A stretch of 64,000 nucleotides of DNA from Parvularcula bermudensis HTCC2503 (GTDB taxonomy: Bacteria; Pseudomonadota; Alphaproteobacteria; Caulobacterales; Parvularculaceae). The notes beneath the pieces were generated by a model. It was given only the letters and a program-made list of their open reading frames with translations, did not search any database and had not been told where the DNA came from. Of this stretch, positions 16,647 to 25,352 are shown in pieces. The position numbers and the translations under genes are program-made. The DNA lies in assembly GCF_000152825.2 (NCBI RefSeq), contig NC_014414.1, forward strand, positions 2,582,501 through 2,646,500, in the 5' to 3' direction. Each line of letters begins with the position of its first letter. The stretch's first letter is position 1.

Positions 16647-18239
16647 TCAGTAGCCGAGCGCGTGCCAAAAATCACAGCGGTGCCGGAGCGCGAATTGCTG
16701 GGCGTCGCCCGTCACCTCCGGGGAAAGCCATTGCGGATCGCCGCCGTCAAATGCCGGCCATTCCGTCCCCGGCGCCCCCGTATAGGCGAACCGGCCCCAA
16801 TGGGCCTGCATCCGATCCGCCAACGCCCATTGCTCATCCGTAAAGGAGGCAGGAGAGGCCAACGCCCAGGGACGTTGGAACACATAGGCAATCTCCGCGG
16901 CGTGATAGCTGCCGATGGGCGGGGCAAACGGGGCCCGCGGAATGCGCGAGGGCGCATTGGGGTCGTTGAATTCGTAGGCATAAAATGCGGCCTGCGCCCC
17001 GATCAATCGGTGGAGGGTCAACACCGGGCAGGCAAAATGGGAGTCGGTCAAAATCGCCGCATAGGCTTCGGCATAGGAGCGCTCGGCCAGATCTTCATAG
17101 GCGGCCAAGACCTGATCGCCGAATTGCGAGGGCATCATCCGTCGCACACGGCGCTCATATCCGCCACGGGTTTTGAGCGCCCAGCTATAGCTGAGAATGT
17201 TCGAGAACAGACGCCCTTCGTTCAAATTGTTGCCCATCAGGATCGGGAGATCGGGCTTCTGCTCGGCAAAAAGCACCTCGGGCGGCGCGGGCAGGACATC
17301 TCCCCCCGTCATTGGCGCATATGCATCCTGGCCTACATGGCCGCGGCGCCAGCTTTGGGCGCGAACCAGGCGCCCGGGCGATAACGCGCGCAGACAATCG
17401 GCGGCCGTTGCCGGCGCCCCGCAGCCTAGATCCGCCGCCATTTGGAGGCCCCCTGCCTCCGCATCGGCCTGGGGCACGGTCGTATCGGGATGGGTGCAAC
17501 TGCCGCTTTGGATAATCGCCGCATCGAACAGGGCACGGCTTTCCGGCACCGCCACATGGCTGCACACGCTGAGGGCCCCTGCTGACTCACCGAATAATGT
17601 CACCCGCCCGGGATCACCGCCGAAAGCGGCAATATTTTCCTGCACCCACGCCAGCGCCGCCTGCTGATCGAGGAGACCATACGCCCCCTCCCCCGGGCCG
17701 CGCAGAGCGGGATGCGCCAGGAACCCAAGGGCCCCAAGGCGATAATTCGGCGCCACGACCACGACATTCTGCTCCCGCGCCAAGTCGCTAGGATCATATT
17801 GGCTGGCCGTCCCCCGCAAGAGCCCGCCGCCATGAATCCACACCATGACCGGCAGGGAGGTGCCCGCAACGGCGCCGTTCGGCGCATAGACGTTGAGATT
17901 GAGGCAATCTTCCGATGTCGGCCCCGGGCTTGGCATATTGGAGAAACAGGCGGGGCCGATCGCCGTCGCATCCCGCACGCCCTCCCATGGCGGGGGCGGC
18001 TGCGGTGGGCGGAACCGCGCATCGCCCACAGGAGGCGCCGCATAGGGGATGCCCAGAAACGCGATGGAGTCGGGGGTCTTTAGCCCCCGCAGGCGCCCGT
18101 CCTTTATCGTAACCAGGATCGGTTCCGCCGACTTCGCGGTGACCAGATGCGGCACCCGTCCCGGCAGGGTGTCACAGCCTGCTCCGATGAGGCCCATCAA
18201 GGCCAAGAGAGCACCGGCCCCCCAATTCCGTACACCCAT
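16647..18239 (-). CDS. Type B carboxylesterase, lipoprotein
   Basis: The 530-residue alpha/beta hydrolase belongs to the carboxylesterase/cholinesterase family. The N-terminus is a lipoprotein signal ending GAGC (Cys22), so it is probably anchored in the envelope. Family marks in order are FLGIPYAAPP (62-70), EDCLNLNVY (110-118), the oxyanion HGGG (136-139) and the nucleophile Ser219 in FGESAG. The His and Glu of the triad should lie near GSYHAAEIAY and upstream, but I did not fix them. The substrate cannot be inferred. It is monocistronic by context. Confidence 0.93.
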   Translation of the reverse strand: MGVRNWGAGALLALMGLIGAGCDTLPGRVPHLVTAKSAEPILVTIKDGRLRGLKTPDSIAFLGIPYAAPPVGDARFRPPQPPPPWEGVRDATAIGPACFSNMPSPGPTSEDCLNLNVYAPNGAVAGTSLPVMVWIHGGGLLRGTASQYDPSDLAREQNVVVVAPNYRLGALGFLAHPALRGPGEGAYGLLDQQAALAWVQENIAAFGGDPGRVTLFGESAGALSVCSHVAVPESRALFDAAIIQSGSCTHPDTTVPQADAEAGGLQMAADLGCGAPATAADCLRALSPGRLVRAQSWRRGHVGQDAYAPMTGGDVLPAPPEVLFAEQKPDLPILMGNNLNEGRLFSNILSYSWALKTRGGYERRVRRMMPSQFGDQVLAAYEDLAERSYAEAYAAILTDSHFACPVLTLHRLIGAQAAFYAYEFNDPNAPSRIPRAPFAPPIGSYHAAEIAYVFQRPWALASPASFTDEQWALADRMQAHWGRFAYTGAPGTEWPAFDGGDPQWLSPEVTGDAQQFALRHRCDFWHALGY

Positions 18240-18405
18240 TACTCAACTCCACTCGGATCGTCGCCGTCCCGCCACCCGGCCTCCAGTCATCATTCAGATC
18301 GCCCCCCGCGCCAGCGACGGTCCGCCCCACCCGTTAGATGCCAAAGCCCGATTGCCGCGCCGGGCAGGATGGCTTACCACAACCGGGTGGGTTGGGAAAT
18401 TGTGA

Positions 18406-19923
18406 ATGGTGGGTCGACGTCAACATCTGTGGGTCGCTTCGCTGATCGCGGGCATAGTCTCTTTGTTGCTCGGCATCGCGGTCGATGCGGTCGGCCAGCC
18501 CCCCTCTCGTCAAGCGACCTTGCTGACCTTGAAGGGGCCTGTGACCCCCGCCGTCGCCGGGTATTTGGTGCGGGAAATGGAAGAAGCGTCCGACCGCGCC
18601 GACCCGCTGACCATCATCGAAATCGACACCCCTGGCGGGTTGGTGACGTCGATGAAATCAATCATCAAAGGGATCCTTGCCTCGGAAACCCCGGTCGTGA
18701 CCTTCGTGTCGCCTCAAGGGGCCCAGTCGGCGAGTGCAGGCCTCTACATTATGTATGCGGCGCATCTCTCCGCCATGGCCCCGGCCACCAATACAGGATC
18801 CGCCACCCCCATCGACTTTGGCGGGGGCAGTCCCCTCGATCCCGGCATGGAGGATCCGGCCGCCCCGCTGCCCGGCTCAGGTGACGAGACTGCCGAAGGG
18901 GCGGATCCGGCCAAGGACACAGCCCCCCCCGATCTCTCCAATGAGGCCTCCTTGCGCGGCAAAATCATCGAGGACTCCGTGGCGTATATCCGCTCGCTTG
19001 CCGAGCTGCGGGGCCGCAATGCCGACTGGGCGGAGAAAGCCGTTCGCCCCCCCTCGACCAGTGCCACCGCCCAGGAGGCTCTGGCCCTTGGCGTTATCGA
19101 TCTTGTGGCGGACGATCTCGACGATCTACTGCGTCAGCTTGATGGGCGCACGGTCGAGACGGTGGCGGGACCGACCACACTCGACACCGGCACCCTGGCC
19201 CTTAGCCGTAAGGAGCCGACGGTCTTTGAACGTATTCTCTCCTTTGTCGCCGACCCGAATGTTGCCGCCATTTTACTGAGTATCGGGACGGCGGGGATAA
19301 TCGCCGAGATATGGAATCCCGGCGCAATCTTCCCCGGAACGCTCGGCTTTTTGTCCCTTTTGCTCGCCCTCTATGCGTTTCAGATCCTGCCCTATAACGA
19401 ACTCTTCGCGGTGATCATGGCCCTGGGGGCGTTCCTCGTCGTCGTGGAAATGTTCACCCCCACCTTTGGCTTGGCGGGGGCTGCCGGTATCACCCTCTTT
19501 GCGGTGGGTCTGTGGTTCCTTTTCCCCGAAGAGCTTCGGATCGCCCCCGGCATTTTGGTCGGCGCCGTAGGGGGCGTCGTACTCATCCTCGGCGCTGCCT
19601 TTTTCGCGATCACCGCGTCCCGCAGCCATGGCCCGCTCATCGGGGGTGAAGCCATCCGAAAGCGGTCTGGCCGAGTCGACGAATGGGACATCGAAAGCGG
19701 TGAGGGCTTCGTCATCGTCGACGGCGAGCGTTGGCGCGCCCGATCAAAGGATCCTCTCGCCGAAGGCGATGCCATCAAAGTGGCTGAAATCGATGGGATC
19801 GTTCTGGTCGTCCGTCGCGCCGTGAGCCCGAAGGATCGCCAAACCAGCCGGCTCGGTGGGCGACGCCGTCGCGGGTCCCCCCCCTCCTCCCCCCCGTCGC
19901 CCTCTGATCTTGTCCAAAGGTAA
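18406..19923 (+). CDS. nfeD: NfeD-family membrane serine protease (ClpP-like)
   Basis: The 505-residue protein has an N-terminal membrane anchor (about 10-28), a ClpP-class protease domain with the Ser motif SASAGLYI and the downstream AELRGRNADWAEKAVR helix region, four to five C-terminal membrane helices (about 285-405), and a soluble OB-fold end. A Pro/Gly/Asp-rich insert lies after the catalytic serine. NfeD proteins work with stomatins, cleaving their hydrophobic C-termini in archaeal relatives. The stomatin gene follows four bases after the stop, so the pair is an operon. Confidence 0.92.
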   Translation: MVGRRQHLWVASLIAGIVSLLLGIAVDAVGQPPSRQATLLTLKGPVTPAVAGYLVREMEEASDRADPLTIIEIDTPGGLVTSMKSIIKGILASETPVVTFVSPQGAQSASAGLYIMYAAHLSAMAPATNTGSATPIDFGGGSPLDPGMEDPAAPLPGSGDETAEGADPAKDTAPPDLSNEASLRGKIIEDSVAYIRSLAELRGRNADWAEKAVRPPSTSATAQEALALGVIDLVADDLDDLLRQLDGRTVETVAGPTTLDTGTLALSRKEPTVFERILSFVADPNVAAILLSIGTAGIIAEIWNPGAIFPGTLGFLSLLLALYAFQILPYNELFAVIMALGAFLVVVEMFTPTFGLAGAAGITLFAVGLWFLFPEELRIAPGILVGAVGGVVLILGAAFFAITASRSHGPLIGGEAIRKRSGRVDEWDIESGEGFVIVDGERWRARSKDPLAEGDAIKVAEIDGIVLVVRRAVSPKDRQTSRLGGRRRRGSPPSSPPSPSDLVQR

Positions 19924-19927
19924 GTCT

Positions 19928-20680
19928 ATGGCCTCTCTCTCTTTTATCATTCCGATCATTGTCGTGGCCTTTATCGTTCTTCAGGCCACGATCAAAATCC
20001 TGCAGGAATATGAGCGGGGGGTGGTCTTCACCCTCGGCCGGGTCAGCCGAAAAGGCGCGGGTCCTGGCCTGATCTTCCTGATCCCCGGCATCCAAACCCT
20101 GCGCAAAGTCGATATGCGGACCCTAGTTGCCGATGTGCCGCCCCAGGACGTGATCTCCCGTGACAACGTCTCCGTGAATGTGAACGCCGTGATCTATTAT
20201 CGGGTGATCGATGCCGTTCGCGCGATGGTCCAGGTCGAGAACTTTAAGGAAGCCACGAGCCAGTTGGCGCAAACGACCCTCCGCTCCGTTCTCGGGAAGC
20301 ACGATCTCGACGAGATGCTGCAGGAGCGCGACCAGCTCAACAAAGACATTCAGAAGATTCTGGATGAGCAAACCGAAGCCTGGGGCATCAAGGTCGCGAA
20401 TGTTGAGATCAAGCGCGTGGATGTCGACGGCTCGATGATCCGCGCGATTGCGCGCCAGGCCGAGGCCGAACGGGAACGGCGTGCCAAGGTCATCCTTGCC
20501 GAAGGGGAATTGCAAGCCGCGGCCAAATTACGAGAAGCCGCCGCCGTGCTGTCGGCCGAGCCGCAATCCATGCAGCTTCGCTACCTCAATACGCTCCAGG
20601 AAATCGCCTCGGACAAAACCAATACGATCGTCTTCCCCTTCTCCCCCGAAGACATCGGCAAAATGCTCGGAAAGAGCTAG
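19928..20680 (+). CDS. Stomatin-like SPFH/band 7 protein (slipin)
   Basis: The ATG at 19928, with AAAGG seven bases upstream, gives 250 residues. One N-terminal membrane helix (about 4-22) precedes an SPFH domain that begins EYERGVVFTLGR and includes DVPPQDVISRDNV. A helical region rich in Glu and Arg (AEAERERRAKVI) follows. It is the partner of NfeD in the same operon and is likely to form oligomeric membrane microdomains. It is closer to bacterial slipins than to HflC/HflK, which occur as a pair. Confidence 0.93.
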   Translation: MASLSFIIPIIVVAFIVLQATIKILQEYERGVVFTLGRVSRKGAGPGLIFLIPGIQTLRKVDMRTLVADVPPQDVISRDNVSVNVNAVIYYRVIDAVRAMVQVENFKEATSQLAQTTLRSVLGKHDLDEMLQERDQLNKDIQKILDEQTEAWGIKVANVEIKRVDVDGSMIRAIARQAEAERERRAKVILAEGELQAAAKLREAAAVLSAEPQSMQLRYLNTLQEIASDKTNTIVFPFSPEDIGKMLGKS

Positions 20681-20710
20681 AGCCGGTTCCCGCTTCGCGT
20701 CAAAAAGGCT

Positions 20711-20739
20711 CTAGGCCTCCTCCTGCAGGGGGAGGCTAG
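20711..20739. terminator. Hairpin between the stomatin and ptsP genes
   Basis: GCCTCCTCC pairs with GGGGGAGGC (one G-U) around a four-base loop, with CTA/TAG extending the stem past a one-base bulge. It sits between two convergent genes and could end transcription from both sides. No T-tract is present. Confidence 0.5.
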
Positions 20740-20773
20740 GCTGCTGGGGTCGGCATCAGCGCCTTCTCCCCCT

Positions 20774-23071
20774 TCAGCGTTTGACAGGCAGGACAACGCC
20801 TTGGGTTACAGCCCACTCACGCAGGGCCGTGCGCAGATCGCCGTCCTGCTCTTCGGCGAGGAGCCTTTGCATCTCTGCTTGGAGCGCGGCGAATTCGACC
20901 GACCGGATTGTTGCGCGCAAAGGGCCGATCGCCGTTGCCGCAACGGAAAGCCGTGCCACACCGATCGCGATCAGCGCCAATGCCATCAGGGGATCCGTGG
21001 CCTGCTCCCCGCAAAATCCGACGGTTTTCCCGGCCCGCTTCGCCTCGTCGATAGTCCGGGCCAGGAATGAAATAAATCCGTGGGACAAGGGGTCGTAGCG
21101 CAGGCTGACGCGATCATTCTCCCGATCCGCGGCGAAGAAGAATTGCGCAAGATCGTTCCCGCCAATCGATAGAAAATCGCACACCTCGGCCAAACTGCGG
21201 ATGTTCCACGCCGCCGATGGGATCTCGATCATCGCCCCAACGGCGATCGGCGGGGGGGGACCGACATGTTTCCGGTGACGATCGACTTCTTTCTCGATCA
21301 ACCCCTTAGCCTCGAGGAATTCTTCCTTGGTGGTGACCAGGGGCAACAGCATATTGAGCTTCCGCCCCCGCGCCGCCGCGAGGAGAGCTCTGATCTGCGT
21401 TCTGAGGAACCCGTTCCGATCAAGGGCAACCCTCAGACCGCGCCACCCCATAGCGGGGTTCGGCTCCCGCGGGCCCGACATATAGCCCGCCCGCTTATCC
21501 GACCCGATATCGGCGGTACGGAAGATCACTTCCCGCTTTCCGACCGTCTCCAGAACCTGACGGTAAAAGGCTTCCTGGGCCGCCGCGGTGGGCAAGGCCC
21601 CGCCCAGGAGGAACTGAAATTCGGTTCTGAACAACCCCACGGCCGAGGCGCCGGTTTGGGAAAGATGCCCAAGGTCGAACAACAGTCCCGCATTCATTTG
21701 CAGTTCGACCGTCACACCATCCTTGGTGACAACCGGCGCATCGCGATCTTCCCAATACTGAGCCAATGTTCGGCTACGTAATTGGTCTTTTTCCGCAAAC
21801 GCATCGAGAACATCCTCCCCCGGACGAAGATGAACCTCTCCTGACTCACCATCGATAAGGACAAGATCCCCCGACACCGCCTGGTCGACGAGATCGGGCA
21901 CCGACGACACCATGGGCACTTGGAGAGATCGGGCGATGATCGCAGCATGGCTCGATGTCGCACCGTCCGCCAGGACCACCCCCCTCAGATGGGGAGAGTT
22001 CAGTTCAAGCAGTTCCGCCGGACCGAGAGAAGTCGCGACCAGGATCGAATCGACTTCGAGCTTTTGCGGCCCTTTCTCCCCGGACAATTGACGCAAAAGA
22101 CGTCGGGCCAGGTCATCAAGGTCGTGAACCCGTTCCCGCAAATAGGGGTCGGACAATTGCCGCAGTCTTTGACCGTTTTCGGCCCGCACCTGCTCGACGG
22201 CAGACTCGGCAGTGATGCCGGCCGTCACTTTTTCCATCATCTTCTGTACCCAGCCTTTATCATAGGCAAGAAGACGAAAGACTTCGAGGATTTCTCTAGA
22301 ACTGGTGGCAAGATCCCCACCGCCGTCACGAACCATATCGTCGACGGTCTTTCGCACCGCCGCGATCGCATCTTCTAAACGCTCGGTTTCCGAAGCGACG
22401 TCGACCGCAAAGGTCGCATGGGGAGCGATCTCCGGCTCTTGCCGGAAAACAACCCCCTTGCCGATCCCCGGTACAATGGGATGACCGATTTCATGCGCCG
22501 GGCGGGTCAGAACCGCTTCGACATCCTCGCGATCCTGCTCATCCAGCAATTCCCCCGTCGCCACCACTTCGGCAAGGATGGTCGCCACGGTCTGGGCCAC
22601 CTCAAGCTCCTCTTCCGCAAAGACTCGCTTCGAGCGGTTCTGAATAACCAGAACCCCCAATACCTGACCGGAGCGGGTAATCGGCACACCGAGAAAGGCG
22701 TTGAGGCCGTCCTCACCGGTCTCCGCCCGATAGGCAAAGGCGTGGTGAGAACGGGCGTCGCTGGTCTGCACGGGGGTCTTGCTGTTGGCGACATAGCCGA
22801 CAAGCCCCTCGTCCACGGCCAGACGGGTATGGTGGATTGCGTCGGATCGCAGCCCCTCGGTGGCGAATAATTCAAGGGTATCGTCACTACGCCGGACATA
22901 GATGGAGCAGACATCCCCCACCATATTCGCCGCGATCGCCGTCGCCAGCCTATCAAGCCTGGCTTGGGCGGATGTCTCCGTCGCCATGATATCCCGAATA
23001 CGCCGCAGTAAGGCGCGCGGGGCCGAGCGCGGTCGCGGAATATATCCGGTTTCTGGCGGTGATCCGCTCAC
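20774..23071 (-). CDS. ptsP: Phosphoenolpyruvate-protein phosphotransferase PtsP (EI-Ntr)
   Basis: The 765-residue enzyme I paralogue feeds phosphate from PEP into the nitrogen PTS (NPr, EIIA-Ntr). A GAF domain occupies about 20-165, as expected for the Ntr type. The phospho-accepting His375 lies in GATSSHAAIIA, and Cys687 of the PEP-binding domain lies in VGFCGEQA. The remaining TIM-barrel PEP-binding signature (GRTEFQFL-like, SIGGNDLAQF) is intact. It starts at GTG 23071 with AAGGAT upstream. It follows lysC by nine bases and is probably co-transcribed, a common alphaproteobacterial arrangement. Confidence 0.96.
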   Translation of the reverse strand: MSGSPPETGYIPRPRSAPRALLRRIRDIMATETSAQARLDRLATAIAANMVGDVCSIYVRRSDDTLELFATEGLRSDAIHHTRLAVDEGLVGYVANSKTPVQTSDARSHHAFAYRAETGEDGLNAFLGVPITRSGQVLGVLVIQNRSKRVFAEEELEVAQTVATILAEVVATGELLDEQDREDVEAVLTRPAHEIGHPIVPGIGKGVVFRQEPEIAPHATFAVDVASETERLEDAIAAVRKTVDDMVRDGGGDLATSSREILEVFRLLAYDKGWVQKMMEKVTAGITAESAVEQVRAENGQRLRQLSDPYLRERVHDLDDLARRLLRQLSGEKGPQKLEVDSILVATSLGPAELLELNSPHLRGVVLADGATSSHAAIIARSLQVPMVSSVPDLVDQAVSGDLVLIDGESGEVHLRPGEDVLDAFAEKDQLRSRTLAQYWEDRDAPVVTKDGVTVELQMNAGLLFDLGHLSQTGASAVGLFRTEFQFLLGGALPTAAAQEAFYRQVLETVGKREVIFRTADIGSDKRAGYMSGPREPNPAMGWRGLRVALDRNGFLRTQIRALLAAARGRKLNMLLPLVTTKEEFLEAKGLIEKEVDRHRKHVGPPPPIAVGAMIEIPSAAWNIRSLAEVCDFLSIGGNDLAQFFFAADRENDRVSLRYDPLSHGFISFLARTIDEAKRAGKTVGFCGEQATDPLMALALIAIGVARLSVAATAIGPLRATIRSVEFAALQAEMQRLLAEEQDGDLRTALREWAVTQGVVLPVKR

Positions 23072-23080
23072 ATTACATCC

Positions 23081-24370
23081 TTAGGCGCTAGATTGTCTCA
23101 GTCCGAATGAATCGTGGAGCGCCCGAACGGCCAGCTCCGTATATTCAGAAGAGACCAAGACGCTGATCTTGATCTCGGAGGTTGAGATGTTGAGGATATT
23201 GATCCCTCGCGAACTCAAGGTCTCGAACATCTGGGCGGCAACGCCCGATCGATCGTTCATCCCGACACCAATGATCGACACTTTTGCCACATTCTGGTCG
23301 GCCAGGATCTCCGTATATCCAATATCGCTCTTTCGTTCTGCGAGAACGGATTGCGCAATGGAGAGGTCTTGCTCCTTCAGGGTGAAGGACAAGTTGACCG
23401 AGGCGCTGTCGCGCGACTGGCTCTGGATGATCATGTCGATATTGACCTTCGCCGCCGCAAGCGCGGTAAAGATCATCGCGGACACGCCCGGCTTATCGGG
23501 AACGCCAAGAAGGTCGACACGGGCTTCGGAGCGGCTCGGGACCACGGCGGAGACGACCCGCCGTTCCATAATTTCCTGTTCAGACATAATCTGTGTAAAA
23601 ACCTTACTTTCTCCGGGTTCACCCAGACTCGACAAGACGCGAAGGGGGACCCCGTACCGCATGGCCAAGCCGACACTGCGCGTTTGCAGCACCTTTGCGC
23701 CAAGGGACGCCATTTCGAGCATTTCCTCATACGAAATTTGATCGAGACGGCGTGCGGAAGGGACGATCCGAGGATCGGAGGTGTAGACCCCATCGACATC
23801 GGTATAGATGTCGCACCTGCCGGCATTCAGTGCAATGGCAAGGGCCACTGCGCTGGTATCCGATCCCCCGCGGCCGAGGGTCGTAATCCGCCCCTCCTCA
23901 TCGATCCCTTGAAACCCCGCGACGACGGCCACCTCCCCCGCCTCCAGGCTGTCGCCAAGGCTGGACGTGTCGATCTCGTGGATCGTCGCCGCGCCGTGAC
24001 GGGCATCTGTTTGGAAGGGAAGTTGCCACCCCAGCCAACTGCGGGCCGCAATGCCGTGGCGCTGGAGCACGAGCGAGAGGAGCCCGGCGGTCACCTGCTC
24101 CCCCGTCGACACCACGGTATCGTACTCGGCCATTCGGGCGGCCTTGTTCCCAAAGGCACTCGTCGCAAGATCGACAAGTCGGTCGGTCTCCCCCGCCATG
24201 GCCGAGACATTGACGCAGACCTTATACCCCGCAGCGCGGCCCGCCATCACGTGACGGGCCACCCGCTCGATCCGGTCGATCGACTTCACGGATGTTCCCC
24301 CGAACTTCATGACAAGCCGGTCGTCCCGGCGGGTGGTCAGGGCCGCAGCAGCGGAGGCCTCCTCGCGCAA
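23081..24370 (-). CDS. lysC: Aspartokinase
   Basis: The 429-residue enzyme phosphorylates aspartate, the first step towards lysine, threonine and methionine. The kinase domain begins LVMKFGGTSVKS and includes GRGGSDTSAVALA. Two ACT domains (about 280-420) give amino-acid feedback control. The most upstream workable start is TTG 24370, with GGGAG eight bases before it; this leaves a 20-residue tail before the usual N-terminus. No better ATG or GTG is available in frame except Met21, which would truncate the first strand. It is upstream of ptsP and divergent from ubiG. Confidence 0.95.
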   Translation of the reverse strand: MREEASAAAALTTRRDDRLVMKFGGTSVKSIDRIERVARHVMAGRAAGYKVCVNVSAMAGETDRLVDLATSAFGNKAARMAEYDTVVSTGEQVTAGLLSLVLQRHGIAARSWLGWQLPFQTDARHGAATIHEIDTSSLGDSLEAGEVAVVAGFQGIDEEGRITTLGRGGSDTSAVALAIALNAGRCDIYTDVDGVYTSDPRIVPSARRLDQISYEEMLEMASLGAKVLQTRSVGLAMRYGVPLRVLSSLGEPGESKVFTQIMSEQEIMERRVVSAVVPSRSEARVDLLGVPDKPGVSAMIFTALAAAKVNIDMIIQSQSRDSASVNLSFTLKEQDLSIAQSVLAERKSDIGYTEILADQNVAKVSIIGVGMNDRSGVAAQMFETLSSRGINILNISTSEIKISVLVSSEYTELAVRALHDSFGLRQSSA

Positions 24371-24569
24371 ATCGTCGCTCCCATCCTCGGTTGGCGTTGA
24401 ATCGAAGCGCTAAACCATGGATCACAAGGGCCGTAAATGGCCGACCCGGCCAGGATGCCATAAGAGACAGAGTCCGAAACGATTTTTATTCGCCGTGTCA
24501 GGCAGTTAGACCCAATACCAACGATTTTGCCTCGGCCTTGGGGCGGTCGACCTTTGGATGGAGAGCACG

Positions 24570-25340
24570 ATGACCCAATCCCGTACGATCGACGATCAAG
24601 AAGTCGAAAAATTCGCGGCGATGGCCGAGGAGTGGTGGGACCCGTTCGGCAAATTCAAACCGCTACACAAATTCAACCCCGTGCGCCTCGCCGCCTTGAG
24701 GGATCGCCTATGCGCTCATTTCGGCCGTGACCGCTTCCAAAAGCGTCCCCTTGAGGGCCTTCGTCTCCTCGATATTGGGTGTGGTGGCGGTCTGGTCTCC
24801 GAACCAATGGCCCGTCTGGGCGCCGAGGTCGTAGGGATCGATCCGGCGGACCGAAATATCAAGATCGCCGAAGCCCACCGCCGGGAAAGCGGTGTGAATG
24901 TCGACTATCGCACGGTGACGGTTGAAAGGTTGGTCGCGGAGAAGGAGCCACCTTTTGATATCGTGCTCAGCCTTGAGGCTGTCGAGCATGTCGCCGACCC
25001 CGCCTATTTCCTCTCGCAAGGGGCCGCGCTTGTGCGGCCAGGGGGGCTGATGGCCGTGGCAACGCTCAATCGGACGCTCAAATCGCTTTTGACCGCGAAG
25101 ATCGCCGCGGAGTATATTTTGCGGTGGCTGCCGGCCGGGACGCATGACCCCCGTAAGTTTCTCAAACCCGCTGAAATCGCCGGTCCCCTTCGCCAAGCCG
25201 GGCTGACGGTCACGGAAGAAGTGGGGTTCAGCTACAATCCGCTCTTCGACTCATGGCGGGAAAGTGACGACCTTGAGGTCAATTATTTGGTCGTCGCTCA
25301 TCGGCCGGAGGCCGCCGATCCCCCCGCCTCGCGTTCCTAG
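24570..25340 (+). CDS. ubiG: Ubiquinone biosynthesis O-methyltransferase UbiG
   Basis: This enzyme catalyses both O-methylations of the ubiquinone ring using SAM. The start is ATG 24570 with GGAGAG a few bases upstream (an in-frame ATG lies at 24558), giving 256 residues. The family opening VEKFAAMAEEWWDPFGKFKPLHKFNP is recognisable in parts, and the SAM motif LLDIGCGGGLVSEPMARLG is complete. It is divergent from lysC, and its stop lies only 12 bp from that of the convergent comEC. Confidence 0.96.
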   Translation: MTQSRTIDDQEVEKFAAMAEEWWDPFGKFKPLHKFNPVRLAALRDRLCAHFGRDRFQKRPLEGLRLLDIGCGGGLVSEPMARLGAEVVGIDPADRNIKIAEAHRRESGVNVDYRTVTVERLVAEKEPPFDIVLSLEAVEHVADPAYFLSQGAALVRPGGLMAVATLNRTLKSLLTAKIAAEYILRWLPAGTHDPRKFLKPAEIAGPLRQAGLTVTEEVGFSYNPLFDSWRESDDLEVNYLVVAHRPEAADPPASRS

Positions 25341-25352
25341 GACACCCAGGGC